Below, piece after piece: positions 18,437 through 26,675 of a stretch of 29,443 nucleotides of DNA; position 1 is the first letter of the stretch; every line of letters begins with the position of its first letter. Below the pieces are notes generated by a model. That model did no database searches, was not told where the DNA came from, and saw nothing but the letters and a program-made list of their open reading frames with translations. The stretch is from the NCBI GenBank assembly GCA_903895005.1, contig CAITSH010000157.1:1-29443 (forward strand), in the 5' to 3' direction. Position numbers and translations under genes: made by a program. The stretch comes from an uncultured Pseudomonadota bacterium (GTDB lineage Bacteria > Pseudomonadota > Gammaproteobacteria > Burkholderiales > SG8-39).

Positions 18437-19630
18437 TCAGCGAGATTTGGGCAGCATGCCGGCGATATGCTCGATCAGTTGGCGCGCAATCACGGACTTG
18501 GCCGCGCGCGGCAGTTCCGTCTCGCCCTTGTCGTGAAACAGCGTCAAGGCGTTGTCGTCCCGCCCGAACGCGTCCTGCGCGAGATTAGCCGCAAGAAGAG
18601 GGATGTTTTTTTTCTCTCGCTTTGCCTGTGCGTATTCACGCAGGTTCTCGGTCTCGGCTGCAAACCCGACGCAAAACGGCCCGCGCTTCATGGCCGCCAC
18701 TTCAGCAAGAATGTCGGGGTTGGCGGCAAGTTCGATCTGCACATTCCCCTTCCCACGCTTCATCTTGTGCCCCTTCGCATCGACCACGTGATAGTCGGCG
18801 ACGGCGGCGACGGCGATGAACAGGTCGAACTTTTTCGCCTGCTTCATCACAGCATCGTGCATTTCACGTGCGGTCGTAACACACATTCTGGTCACACCTG
18901 CCGGAACGGCGAGCGCCGTCTGCCCGCTGACCAGTGTCACGGTGGCGCCGGCCTCGGCGGCAGCCTGCGCCACCGCATAACCCATTTTGCCCGAGCTCAG
19001 GTTGGTGATCCCGCGCACGGTATCTATGGGTTCGTAGGTCGGCCCCGCGGTCACCAGCACGGTTTTCCCCGCCAGCACCTGCGGACCGAGCATCGCCACA
19101 ACCTCGGCATGGATTTGCGCAGGCTCGAGCATGCGGCCCATGCCCGTCTCGCCGCAGGCCTGATCACCCGCCGCCGGACCGAGCACCCGCACGCCGTCGG
19201 TACCCAGCATGCCGATATTGCGCTGGTTGGCGGGGTTGTCCCACATTTCAACATTCATCGCCGGCGCCACCGCCAGCTGGCAGCGACGCGCGGCACACAG
19301 GGTCGAGAGCAGGTCATCGGCCAGGCCCCAGGCCAGCTTGCTGAGAAAATCGGCGCTGGCCGGAGCGATCAGGATAAGGTCGCGGTCGCGCGTCAACTCG
19401 ATGTGCCCCATGTTGTTGGGCACTGAGGCATCCCACAAGTCCGTGTGCACAGCTTGCCCCGACAAGGCCTGCATGGTGACCGGGGTGATGAAGCGGCATG
19501 CCGCCTGCGTCATCACGACACGTACGTCAGCACCGCTTTTGATCAACAGGCGCGTGAGTTCGGCCGCCTTGTAGGCGGCGACACCGCCGGTAAGGCCCAG
19601 AAGAATGCGTTTGCCCTTGAGCACGGTCAT
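18437..19630 (-). CDS. coaBC: bifunctional phosphopantothenoylcysteine decarboxylase / phosphopantothenate-cysteine ligase
   Basis: Performs two steps of coenzyme A synthesis: ligation of cysteine to 4'-phosphopantothenate (CoaB) and decarboxylation to 4'-phosphopantetheine (CoaC). The 397-residue fusion has the FMN-binding CoaC domain first (about 1-185), with the catalytic His76 in NNMGHIELTRD, PAMN (123-126) and Cys159 in ACGETGMGR. The CoaB domain follows, with TAGPTYEPIDTVRGITN and NLSSGKMGYA dimer/nucleotide segments and the AAVADYH motif. The normal length and order indicate an intact enzyme. It diverges from radC. Confidence 0.97.
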   Translation of the reverse strand: MTVLKGKRILLGLTGGVAAYKAAELTRLLIKSGADVRVVMTQAACRFITPVTMQALSGQAVHTDLWDASVPNNMGHIELTRDRDLILIAPASADFLSKLAWGLADDLLSTLCAARRCQLAVAPAMNVEMWDNPANQRNIGMLGTDGVRVLGPAAGDQACGETGMGRMLEPAQIHAEVVAMLGPQVLAGKTVLVTAGPTYEPIDTVRGITNLSSGKMGYAVAQAAAEAGATVTLVSGQTALAVPAGVTRMCVTTAREMHDAVMKQAKKFDLFIAVAAVADYHVVDAKGHKMKRGKGNVQIELAANPDILAEVAAMKRGPFCVGFAAETENLREYAQAKREKKNIPLLAANLAQDAFGRDDNALTLFHDKGETELPRAAKSVIARQLIEHIAGMLPKSR

Positions 19631-19727
19631 CCGGATAGATGCATCTAACGTTATTCAGGAATCGGGATTCTACGCCAAAAGCACTTGAATAAAACCGCCG
19701 GGTATCCGTGGAAAAATCAGACAAATC

Positions 19728-20402
19728 ATGAAGATCACCGATTGGCCGGAAGAGGAACGACCGCGTGAGCGATTGCTCGCTCAAGGTGCCGGCGCCTTGT
19801 CTGACGCCGAGTTACTCGCAATTTTCCTGCGTACCGGCGTGCGCGGAAAAACCGCGCTCGACCTGGCCCGCGAGATGATTGTCCGGCACGGATCACTCGC
19901 CAGGCTGGCGGCGGCTGATTGCAACAGCCTTACCGAGACCGCGGGCATCGGCCCGGCCAAGGCGGCGCAGTTGCAGGCCGCGCTTGAACTGGCACGGCGC
20001 GCCCTTGGCGAACAGATGCGCGCACGCGACGCACTGTCCTCACCACAGGCGGTACGCGACTACCTTCGCCTCGCCCTCTCAGGGCGCGACTACGAGGTGT
20101 TCGTGGCGGTGCTGCTCGATGCGCAGAACCGCGTGATTGCCGTCGAAGAATTGTTTCGCGGCACGCTCACGCAAACCAGCGTCTATCCGCGCGAAGTGGT
20201 GAAGTTCGCCCTCGCGCGCGGTGCGGCGGGAATCATTTTCGCCCACAACCATCCTTCGGGCCTCGCCGAACCGAGCCAGGCCGACGAATTACTCACGCGC
20301 ACCCTGCGCCAGGCCCTGGCCCTGGTCGACATCCGCGTGCTCGACCATTTCATCGTCGGCGAAGGTGCGGCGATGTCCTTTGCCGAAAGAGGTCTGATTT
20401 AA
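19728..20402 (+). CDS. radC: RadC family JAB1/MPN-domain protein
   Basis: A 224-residue protein of the RadC (YicR) family. The N-terminal part has a helix-hairpin-helix-like segment ([15 protein letters not shown], about 67-81). The C-terminal JAMM domain shows the metal motif HNHPSG with a following Asp (His173, His175, Asp186), preceded by [18 protein letters not shown]. The name is historical: the original E. coli radC phenotype was traced to recG, and the true activity is unknown. It is divergent from coaBC and followed by the rpmB promoter, so it is probably a single-gene unit. Confidence 0.93.
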   Translation: MKITDWPEEERPRERLLAQGAGALSDAELLAIFLRTGVRGKTALDLAREMIVRHGSLARLAAADCNSLTETAGIGPAKAAQLQAALELARRALGEQMRARDALSSPQAVRDYLRLALSGRDYEVFVAVLLDAQNRVIAVEELFRGTLTQTSVYPREVVKFALARGAAGIIFAHNHPSGLAEPSQADELLTRTLRQALALVDIRVLDHFIVGEGAAMSFAERGLI

Positions 20403-20471
20403 AAGGCAGTTTTCTGAAAATGCAGGGGAATTTGCGCATTCAGCGCACACAGACTTCATTCAAGCAAGAAC

Positions 20472-20501
20472 TTGAAAAGAGTCTGGATTTCTGGCTATAA
20501 T
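20472..20501 (+). promoter_or_regulatory. near-consensus sigma-70 promoter of rpmB-rpmG
   Basis: TTGAAA (20472-20477) and a perfect TATAAT (20496-20501) are 18 bases apart, 29 bases before the rpmB ATG. This is the best promoter in the window and fits a highly expressed ribosomal operon. Confidence 0.85.
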
Positions 20502-20530
20502 AGCGGTCTCTTTTGAATTGGAGTACTGCC

Positions 20531-20764
20531 ATGGCACGCGTCTGCCAAGTCACCGGCAAAAAACCGATGACCGGACACAATGTGTCCCATGCTAACAACA
20601 AGACCAAGCGCCGCTTTCTGCCTAACCTGCAGAGCCGCCGCTTCTGGCTTGAGTCGGAAAAGCGCTTTGTCACCCTGCGCGTTACCACGGCTGGACTGCG
20701 TACCATCGACAAGAAGGGCCTTGAGGTCGTTCTGGCCGAGCTGCGCGCCAAGGGCAAGCTGTAA
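20531..20764 (+). CDS. rpmB: 50S ribosomal protein L28
   Basis: A 77-residue large-subunit protein, starting [20 protein letters not shown] and rich in Lys and Arg, with the usual [16 protein letters not shown] centre. The length is typical. It is transcribed from a strong promoter and followed by rpmG after 53 bases, the standard rpmBG pair. A GGAG site is well placed before the ATG. Confidence 0.98.
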   Translation: MARVCQVTGKKPMTGHNVSHANNKTKRRFLPNLQSRRFWLESEKRFVTLRVTTAGLRTIDKKGLEVVLAELRAKGKL

Positions 20765-20817
20765 AGCCCGCAATCCTGCAAACCTGAGCATCAACACAAG
20801 CTCCAAGGACGACGAAC

Positions 20818-20973
20818 ATGCGTGAAAAAATCAAGCTCGAATCCAGCGCCGGTACGGGGCACTTCTACACCGCAACCAAGAACAAACGCACCATGCCCGA
20901 CAAGATGGAGATCATCAAATACGATCCCAAGGCGCGCAAACACGTTTTGTACAAAGAGACGAAGCTGAAGTAA
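20818..20973 (+). CDS. rpmG: 50S ribosomal protein L33
   Basis: A 51-residue large-subunit protein. The sequence runs from [20 protein letters not shown] through [17 protein letters not shown] to YKETKLK. It contains no cysteine, so it is the zinc-free (C-minus) form, which does not depend on zinc supply. An AAGGA ribosome site precedes the ATG. It ends the rpmB-rpmG operon and is followed 11 bases later by a perfect terminator. Confidence 0.98.
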   Translation: MREKIKLESSAGTGHFYTATKNKRTMPDKMEIIKYDPKARKHVLYKETKLK

Positions 20974-20984
20974 CCGGCTCCGCC

Positions 20985-21020
20985 CATAAAAAAAGCCCGC
21001 TCCTGCGGGCTTTTTTTATG
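20985..21020. terminator. strong terminator after rpmG
   Basis: A perfect 16-base-pair stem (20985-21000 with 21005-21020), a TCCT loop and seven-base A and T runs on the two sides. It can work in both directions. Confidence 0.95.
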
Positions 21021-21145
21021 GGCCTTCGGCCTGCCTAACCGTGGACACTCTCCCGGCATCCCGGCACGCACGTCGCAGTATTGAACGACTTGTTCGCCGC
21101 CGCCGTCTCGGCGTGCATCGCGCACAATAAATCGCCGGCTCCAAA

Positions 21146-21173
21146 AAAAATGCCCGCATCGGCGGGCATTTTT
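21146..21173 (-). terminator. terminator of the desaturase gene
   Basis: A 12-base-pair stem (21146-21157 with 21162-21173) with a four-base loop, followed on the minus strand by a run of eight T, lies 17 bases past the desaturase stop. The 125 bases between this and the rpmG terminator contain nothing recognisable. Confidence 0.9.
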
Positions 21174-21189
21174 CGCAGGCGCGTTGCGC

Positions 21190-22395
21190 TCAGGTATAGC
21201 AACGCAGCTTGAACGAGAACTCCTGCAGTTGCCTGATACCGCTCGCTTCAGCGCGCTGGCACCAATCCTGGAGATCCTTGAGCAACTGTTCCTTGGACGC
21301 GTTCGAGCGCTCCCATAGTGCCGTCAGTTCCTGGCGCATCGTATAAACAGTCTCGAGCGGCTTGCTCTTGGACAGCGCCTCGGCCAGTTGCTGCTTCTCG
21401 GGTGCGGCAAGCGCCTTGTGGTCGCGATTGAGCCAGCGCTTGAAGCGCGCCAGCATCTCGGCGTCCTGGGGCGATTCCTGACGCAGCTTGGCCACCTCCT
21501 CGGAATACGTCGCCTTCAATGACTTGGCGTACTTTGCCAGCACATCGTAACGGTTGGCGATGACCGCCTGCAGCATGTCCGCATCGGCCACCGCCCTGGC
21601 ACCGGCCATGCGCGCCGTCGGGGCGACTTTCTTGACCGTTGCCAGCCCCGCATACTGCAGCAGGCAGATGTACATCCAGCCGATATCGAATTCGTACCAC
21701 TTGTTCGACAGCTTGGCCGACGTGGCGTAGGTGTGGTGGTTGTTGTGCAGCTCCTCACCGCCGATCAGGATGCCCCACGGAACAATGTTGGTGCTCGCAT
21801 CGGCGCAGTCGAAGTTGCGATAACCGAAGTAGTGGCCGATGCCGTTGATGACACCCGCAGCCCAGAACGGAATCCAGATGATTTGCGTCAGCAGGATGAT
21901 CAGGCCCGGCACGATGCCGAACAGCGACACGTTGATCGTTCCCATGATCGTCAGGCCCAGCGTCTGGTATTTGCTGTATAGATTGTGTTCGACCCAGTCA
22001 TCAGGCGTCCCGTGACCGTAGCGCTCGATGGTGTCCTTGATGCGCGACTCCTTGACGTAGAGCAGCACGCCGCCCCACAACACGCGGTTGATGCCCAGGA
22101 TCTGCGGGCTATGCGGATCATCGACCGTCTCGCACTTGGCGTGGTGCTTGCGGTGGATCGCGGCCCACTCCTTTGTCACCATGCCGGTCGTCATCCATAA
22201 CCAGACACGGAAAAAGTGGCTAGCAATGGGGTGCAGTTCCAGCGCGCGGTGCGCCTGGTGACGGTGCAGAAAAATTGTCACAGCTGCGATGGTGACGTGC
22301 GTAAGCGCCAGCGCGATCAGCGAAAGCTGCCACCATTCGAGATCATAAATACCCGAAAAAAACACAGGGATATTACGGATTTCGGCGAAGGTCAT
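21190..22395 (-). CDS. acyl-CoA/fatty acid desaturase with C-terminal extension
   Basis: A 401-residue di-iron membrane desaturase that introduces a double bond into fatty acyl chains, adjusting membrane fluidity. It has all three histidine boxes: HRHQAHR (44-50), HRKHH (81-85) and HNNHH (217-221), with hydrophobic spans around 23-43, 60-72, 150-170 and 172-190. The pattern VINGIGHYFGYRNF (182-195) fits the delta-9 acyl-CoA type (DesB-like). After about residue 255 comes a ~145-residue soluble, helical, charged tail that lacks desaturase motifs; similar tails occur in some proteobacterial members. It is the last gene of the leftward run, closed by a terminator. Exact substrate and position are not known. 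Confidence 0.9.
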   Translation of the reverse strand: MTFAEIRNIPVFFSGIYDLEWWQLSLIALALTHVTIAAVTIFLHRHQAHRALELHPIASHFFRVWLWMTTGMVTKEWAAIHRKHHAKCETVDDPHSPQILGINRVLWGGVLLYVKESRIKDTIERYGHGTPDDWVEHNLYSKYQTLGLTIMGTINVSLFGIVPGLIILLTQIIWIPFWAAGVINGIGHYFGYRNFDCADASTNIVPWGILIGGEELHNNHHTYATSAKLSNKWYEFDIGWMYICLLQYAGLATVKKVAPTARMAGARAVADADMLQAVIANRYDVLAKYAKSLKATYSEEVAKLRQESPQDAEMLARFKRWLNRDHKALAAPEKQQLAEALSKSKPLETVYTMRQELTALWERSNASKEQLLKDLQDWCQRAEASGIRQLQEFSFKLRCYT

Positions 22396-22485
22396 TTATT
22401 GGCCCGACTTGGTTAAGTTGCACGCATTTTACGTCAATTCCGCACCCCCAAAGAGGGCTTCTGCGGCCTAAATTCAAACCACTGT

Positions 22486-23769
22486 TTAAATGGGGTTTTC
22501 CGGTTTTCCCGAGCTCGTCAAAACGCGTATTTCCCGCTGCGGAAAGGGAATCTCGATGCCCTCGGCCTGGAAGCTGCGCCACACCGCAAGGTTGAGGTCC
22601 GAACGAATACTCAACTGCCCCACCTCCGGATCCCCAATCCAGAAGCCCAACTCGAGGTCGATGCCACTATCGGCAAAGCGCACCACATAGGTCAGCGGCT
22701 CCGGATCCTTCAGCACCCGCGGGTTGGCGCCCGCCGCCGCCGTCATCAATGCCATGGCTTTTTCAAGATCCGAACCGTAGCTGATCTGCACCGGCAGCCC
22801 GATACGCACATTGCGGCTGGTAAATGAATGATTGAGCACAGTCTGCGTGATGAAGGTTTCGTTCGGGATGATGGCCTCGCGGCCGTCCAGCGCCTTGACG
22901 ATGACGCTGCGCGTGGTGATTGCTTGTACTTCGCCATAAAAATTATCCGCCGTGACCATGTCGCCGTGGCGGATGGAGCGCTCGATCAGGATGATGAATC
23001 CGCTCATGTAATTGCTGGCGATTTTTTGCAGGCCGAAACCCAGGCCCACGCCCAGCGCGCCGCCGAACACCGAAAGCACGGTAAGGTCTATACCCACCAG
23101 CGGCAGCGTGATCAACACGCCGATCACCACCAGCAGGGCGTTGAGCAGACGCGCAAAGGCAACGCGCAGGTTCGAGTCAAGATGTTCCGCCCGCAGCAGC
23201 CGCCCCTCGGCGATTCGGCCCAGCCACATCGCCACCAACAGCGTAATGCCAACCCAGAAAGCCCCCTGCAAAAACACCCACAGGTTGAGCTTTTGCTTGC
23301 CGACGTGGAAGCTGACCTCCTCAAGCACATCCACCACCTCGGGCAGCAGACCGAACAAATGCAGGGCCAGCCCGACCCAAACCATCGCGGCAATGCTGCG
23401 CTCAAAACTCGCCAGCACGCTGCCCTCCGGAAACACCTGGCGCAACAGGTAAAACACGGCGCGCACGATGGCGAGTGAACCGAGCAGCGGCACCGCAAGG
23501 CGCAGCAAGTCGACCTCGAACCACTGCTTGAGAACAGCAATGCTCACCGACACCGTCAGCAAGGCCACCAGCGGAAACACCAAGCGCTTGACACCGCCGG
23601 CACCGAAGCTGCCCCAGCTGCGCAGCAATTCCGAGCTGCGCGCAAGGCGGCTAAGGAACAAGGCGAGCCCGAGCGCCACGGCAAGGGCGACAAATTCCGG
23701 GTAGTTGGCCAGGTCGGTCAGGTCTATCCAGGCTTCGCGCAGCAGGTTGCTGATAGGGATCTGGTTCAA
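22486..23769 (-). CDS. MscS-family mechanosensitive ion channel
   Basis: A 427-residue inner-membrane channel that releases solutes on hypo-osmotic shock. Several N-terminal hydrophobic helices (from about 25 to 215) precede the MscS core. The pore helix has the Gly/Ala pattern VFGGALGVGLGFGLQKIASN (about 235-254), followed by the beta domain with RSIRHGDMV, the DGREAIIPNE motif and a C-terminal alpha/beta domain ending in IPFPQREI. It is larger than E. coli MscS (286) because of extra N-terminal helices, as in YbdG/YnaI-like members. It sits 20 bases after the phospholipase-like gene. The sub-class is not assigned. Confidence 0.92.
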   Translation of the reverse strand: MNQIPISNLLREAWIDLTDLANYPEFVALAVALGLALFLSRLARSSELLRSWGSFGAGGVKRLVFPLVALLTVSVSIAVLKQWFEVDLLRLAVPLLGSLAIVRAVFYLLRQVFPEGSVLASFERSIAAMVWVGLALHLFGLLPEVVDVLEEVSFHVGKQKLNLWVFLQGAFWVGITLLVAMWLGRIAEGRLLRAEHLDSNLRVAFARLLNALLVVIGVLITLPLVGIDLTVLSVFGGALGVGLGFGLQKIASNYMSGFIILIERSIRHGDMVTADNFYGEVQAITTRSVIVKALDGREAIIPNETFITQTVLNHSFTSRNVRIGLPVQISYGSDLEKAMALMTAAAGANPRVLKDPEPLTYVVRFADSGIDLELGFWIGDPEVGQLSIRSDLNLAVWRSFQAEGIEIPFPQREIRVLTSSGKPENPI

Positions 23770-23790
23770 GGCGATCGTTTCGGTTTCAGA

Positions 23791-24450
23791 CTATTTCAAA
23801 GAAGGCTGAACGCCGCCACCATGCGCACCGTGCGCGCCTTTCGCGCCGGTGGAGCCAGCGGATCCGGCCACTTCAGTATAAGGCACCGCATCAGTCAGGT
23901 GACGCTGCCAGTTTTCAAAGTAGGCGCGCGTCAGCTCGGGATTACGCCGCAGGATAAGCAGGTTCTCGGCATTGCGATGCTGCGCACCCCAGGTCCAGTT
24001 GAAGCTGCCGGTGAGCACCACCGGCTCGCCGGTGCCCGCGTCGATCACCATGGTCTTGTTGTGCGCCGAGGCGTAACGCATCTCGATAAAAACCGGAATG
24101 CCCGCCGCAGCCAGCTCGGGGATGCGGCTGTTGTCACCGCTCAAGGTCTGGCCGCGATCGGCGGTGACGCGCACATCCACGCCGCGCCGCTTCGCCGCGA
24201 TCAGCGCCCCGGCAATGCCGCGGTTCGTGAACGCATAAGCCTGCACCAGCACCTGCTTTTTCGCCGCGTCGATGGCATCGATCACCAGCCGTTCGGCATT
24301 GTCCCAGGGCGGAAAAGCCACCTGCATGGTCCCCGCAGCCGCAGCCGTAGCTGGAATCGGCCGCGCCTGCCCAGTGTCAGCGAGCGCCGGTGCGTACGGC
24401 GCCAGGGCGAGCCAGGCCGCGAGGCCGGCGGCAAAACCTCGGTGCAGCAC
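23791..24450 (-). CDS. secreted phospholipase D-like (Nuc-type) protein
   Basis: A 219-residue exported protein with one PLD active-site motif. It starts at GTG (24450), five bases after the stop of the upstream methyltransferase, with a Sec signal (about 1-24, ALA-D cleavage). The HKD motif is H130-N-K132 with D137, then GSFNWT (148-153) and the conserved Glu-Asn (162-163). Single-HKD proteins of this size dimerise and are usually nucleases (Nuc/EDTA-resistant type), less often true phospholipases. The tail after 190 is rich in Gly, Ala and His (KGAHGAHGGG). The substrate is unknown. Confidence 0.87.
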   Translation of the reverse strand: MLHRGFAAGLAAWLALAPYAPALADTGQARPIPATAAAAGTMQVAFPPWDNAERLVIDAIDAAKKQVLVQAYAFTNRGIAGALIAAKRRGVDVRVTADRGQTLSGDNSRIPELAAAGIPVFIEMRYASAHNKTMVIDAGTGEPVVLTGSFNWTWGAQHRNAENLLILRRNPELTRAYFENWQRHLTDAVPYTEVAGSAGSTGAKGAHGAHGGGVQPSLK

Positions 24451-24455
24451 GACGG

Positions 24456-25766
24456 TCAGGATGCCACCTTTACAGATTCCACCGTCACTGATGCCACCTT
24501 CACTTTTTCCAGAAGCGCGGCAAAAAATCCGTCGGTCTGGTGCGAGTCGGGCGCCAGCTTGAGGTAGGGACTCGCATCGGCGTTTTCCGGCAGCGCGATA
24601 TCCCTGCGCACGAATTCCGCAACCGCAGGCACCACCTTGAACTCCGGATGGCGCGACAGGAAATCCTCGACAACGCGCTCGTTCTCCTCAGCCAGGATGC
24701 TGCAGGTCGCGTACACCAATTGCCCGCCGGGTTTGAGCAGGCGCGCCGCAGATTCGAGAATGCGCGTTTGCTTGGCCGCGAGTTCGTCGATGCCCACGGC
24801 AGTCTGGCGCCACTTGAGGTCGGGGTTGCGCCGCAGGGTGCCCATGCCGCTGCACGGTGCGTCGATCAGCACGCGGTCTATCTTGCCCACCAGGCGGCCG
24901 ATGCGCGGGTCGCGCTCGCTGTCAATGTGTTGCGGGTGCACGTTGGACAATCCCGAGCGGGCCAGCCGCGGCTTCAGCTTGGTCAGGCGCGAGGTCGAAA
25001 TATCAAATGCATACAAGCGGCCGGTAGAGCGCATCAGCATGCCAAGGCCCAGTGTCTTGCCACCCGCCCCCGCGCAAAAGTCCACCACCATCTCGCCGCG
25101 CTTGGGGCCAAGCAGGTAACAGAGCAACTGGCTGCCCTCGTCCTGCACTTCGATCGCACCCTCGACATACAAGGAGTGACGCGACAGCGCGGGTTTTTCC
25201 TTTAGCCGTATACCCGCAGGCGAATAACGCATGGCCGCGCCCTCGACGCCGCTCGCGGCCAGCACCGCGAGCGCATCCTCGCGCGATGTTTTGGAAAGGT
25301 TGACGCGCAAATCAAGCGGCGCCGGGCGTTGCAGCGATTTGGCCAGCGCCAGCAGGGGTTCGTCAGCGTAACCGCCGGCCCGCAGCTTTTCGATGACCCA
25401 ATCGGGCAGGTCGCATTCGATTTCGAAGGGCAGCGCCTCGTGCGCGCGTTGTTTGATGGCCGCGAGCTTTTCAAGTTCGGGCGGCGTGCAGACCGATTCG
25501 AGTTCGCGCAGGTTGTGACCGCGCAGCACCGCAAGACAGGCGAGCACCATGGCGCGCGCACCGGTCTCGCCCAGCAGGTAATCGAGCAGGCGCTTGCGCC
25601 GCAGCACCGCGAACACCGTCTCGGCGACAAACGCGCGGTCGTGCTGGCCTAGCTTATCGTGGGCTCGAAAATAACGCGTCATCACGCCATCGGCGGGGTA
25701 CTCGAAGCGCATGACGGCGGCGAGCGCCTCGGCGGCGTGGTCAATGAGATTTGCAGAAAGTTTCAT
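24456..25766 (-). CDS. RsmB/NOP-family RNA (cytosine-5) methyltransferase
   Basis: A 436-residue SAM-dependent RNA methyltransferase. The N-terminal ~130 residues are helical and RsmB/NusB-like. The Rossmann domain has DFCAGAGGKT (229-238), and the two catalytic cysteines are Cys305 (DAPCSGMGT) and Cys355 (YATCS), so it is likely an m5C enzyme. 16S rRNA C967 is the RsmB target, but the call to RsmB proper is not certain and I leave the symbol empty. The last 17 residues hold a short repeat (VKVAS twice). It lies 125 bases downstream of the DUF3108 gene. Confidence 0.92.
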   Translation of the reverse strand: MKLSANLIDHAAEALAAVMRFEYPADGVMTRYFRAHDKLGQHDRAFVAETVFAVLRRKRLLDYLLGETGARAMVLACLAVLRGHNLRELESVCTPPELEKLAAIKQRAHEALPFEIECDLPDWVIEKLRAGGYADEPLLALAKSLQRPAPLDLRVNLSKTSREDALAVLAASGVEGAAMRYSPAGIRLKEKPALSRHSLYVEGAIEVQDEGSQLLCYLLGPKRGEMVVDFCAGAGGKTLGLGMLMRSTGRLYAFDISTSRLTKLKPRLARSGLSNVHPQHIDSERDPRIGRLVGKIDRVLIDAPCSGMGTLRRNPDLKWRQTAVGIDELAAKQTRILESAARLLKPGGQLVYATCSILAEENERVVEDFLSRHPEFKVVPAVAEFVRRDIALPENADASPYLKLAPDSHQTDGFFAALLEKVKVASVTVESVKVAS

Positions 25767-25891
25767 GTCGGGCTTTCATTCGCGTTGCGCACCCGTGAAC
25801 GGGAAACGCGATGTCCTGACCCGCAAAGTGCGGGCCCGGGGAAATTGATCGATGCGCGCGGGACGCTGCCCGCCTCTGCACCTTTAGTCCA

Positions 25892-26611
25892 TTACTGTGT
25901 GCTGATCGCGGTCACGACCTGGTCGATGCGCGTGCCATCCTTTTCGGTGACTAGGATACGCACCGGGAGATTGCTTTGCTTGGTCGCGAGCCAGATCGTG
26001 GTGCCGCGCTCATCGCCCGGATCTGGCACTTTGACAAGCTTTAATGTTTCGAGATCCCCGGCACTGGTCTTGATGGTCTCGTTGCCCGCGGGCGCGAAGC
26101 GAAAATCGTCGAACTGCCCGCCGTCGGCCACCGCCAGCGACACCGAGGCGTCCTTGCCCGGCAGCGGACGAAACGCGAAGGTCCAGTACATCGCAAGCCG
26201 GTCACTGACGCGTTCGGGGGCCGCGACTGGCTTGGTCTCGAGCTTACCCTCCTCACCGTGCAGCACCGTAACCTTGCCCCAATCAAAGCGGGCCGTCCTT
26301 TCAGGGCGATCGCCGCGCTTGTCGTGAAACTCTTCCGGACGCAGGCCTGAGGCGATCACCGTCCCCTTGCTCGAGCGCTTGACGGTACCGGCTCGCATCA
26401 TTGCGTAAATGCCCTTGCCCTTGGCATCCGAAGTGAGCGAGTAACTTTTGCCGTCGTGCTCAAGGCGCTCGACAATCTCGACCATGACGGTGCCGTTGCG
26501 GCTGACATCGTATTGCAACGTGACCTTTTGCGGCGGCGCCGCGAACGCGCCCAGCGAAACCATCGCCAGCAGGGCGCACGACAGGGTCAGGACAATTCGG
26601 ATTGGCTTCAT
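25892..26611 (-). CDS. DUF3108 family secreted protein
   Basis: A 239-residue protein starting at the ATG at 26611, which begins a Sec signal (MKPIRIVLTLSCALLAMV, cleavage near AFA-A at 24). The mature part is beta-rich, with YDVSRNGTVMVEIVERLEHDGKSY at the start and TIWLATKQSNLPVRILVTEKDGT near the end, the usual DUF3108 pattern. Members are periplasmic or outer-membrane associated; the function is not established. purN lies just upstream, a common betaproteobacterial arrangement. The in-frame extension to 26839 runs through an octamer repeat and antisense of purN and is not believed. Confidence 0.8.
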   Translation of the reverse strand: MKPIRIVLTLSCALLAMVSLGAFAAPPQKVTLQYDVSRNGTVMVEIVERLEHDGKSYSLTSDAKGKGIYAMMRAGTVKRSSKGTVIASGLRPEEFHDKRGDRPERTARFDWGKVTVLHGEEGKLETKPVAAPERVSDRLAMYWTFAFRPLPGKDASVSLAVADGGQFDDFRFAPAGNETIKTSAGDLETLKLVKVPDPGDERGTTIWLATKQSNLPVRILVTEKDGTRIDQVVTAISTQ

Positions 26612-26643
26612 TGTTTTCAGGGTCTTTAGGTTCGATGCGTCAG

Positions 26644-26667
26644 GCTTTGGTGCTTTGGTGCTTTGGT
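26644..26667. repeat. 8-base tandem repeat, three copies
   Basis: Three exact copies of GCTTTGGT lie in the spacer between the purN stop and the DUF3108 start (33 bases upstream of the start codon). On the transcribed strand it reads ACCAAAGC repeated. Confidence 0.85.
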
Positions 26668-26675
26668 GGAGTGAC

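Noticed and set aside
18338..19426. 362-codon open frame on the plus strand
   Set aside because: Antisense to coaBC, which is fully accounted for; low-complexity His/Arg/Gly composition and no family pattern.
19636..19647. 12-base palindrome TAGATGCATCTA just before coaBC
   Set aside because: Short and AT/GC-balanced; it may be chance, and no second copy or known operator match was seen.
20531..20973. rpmB-rpmG as an oriC landmark
   Set aside because: The classical landmark is rpmH next to dnaA; L28 and L33 genes do not mark the origin.
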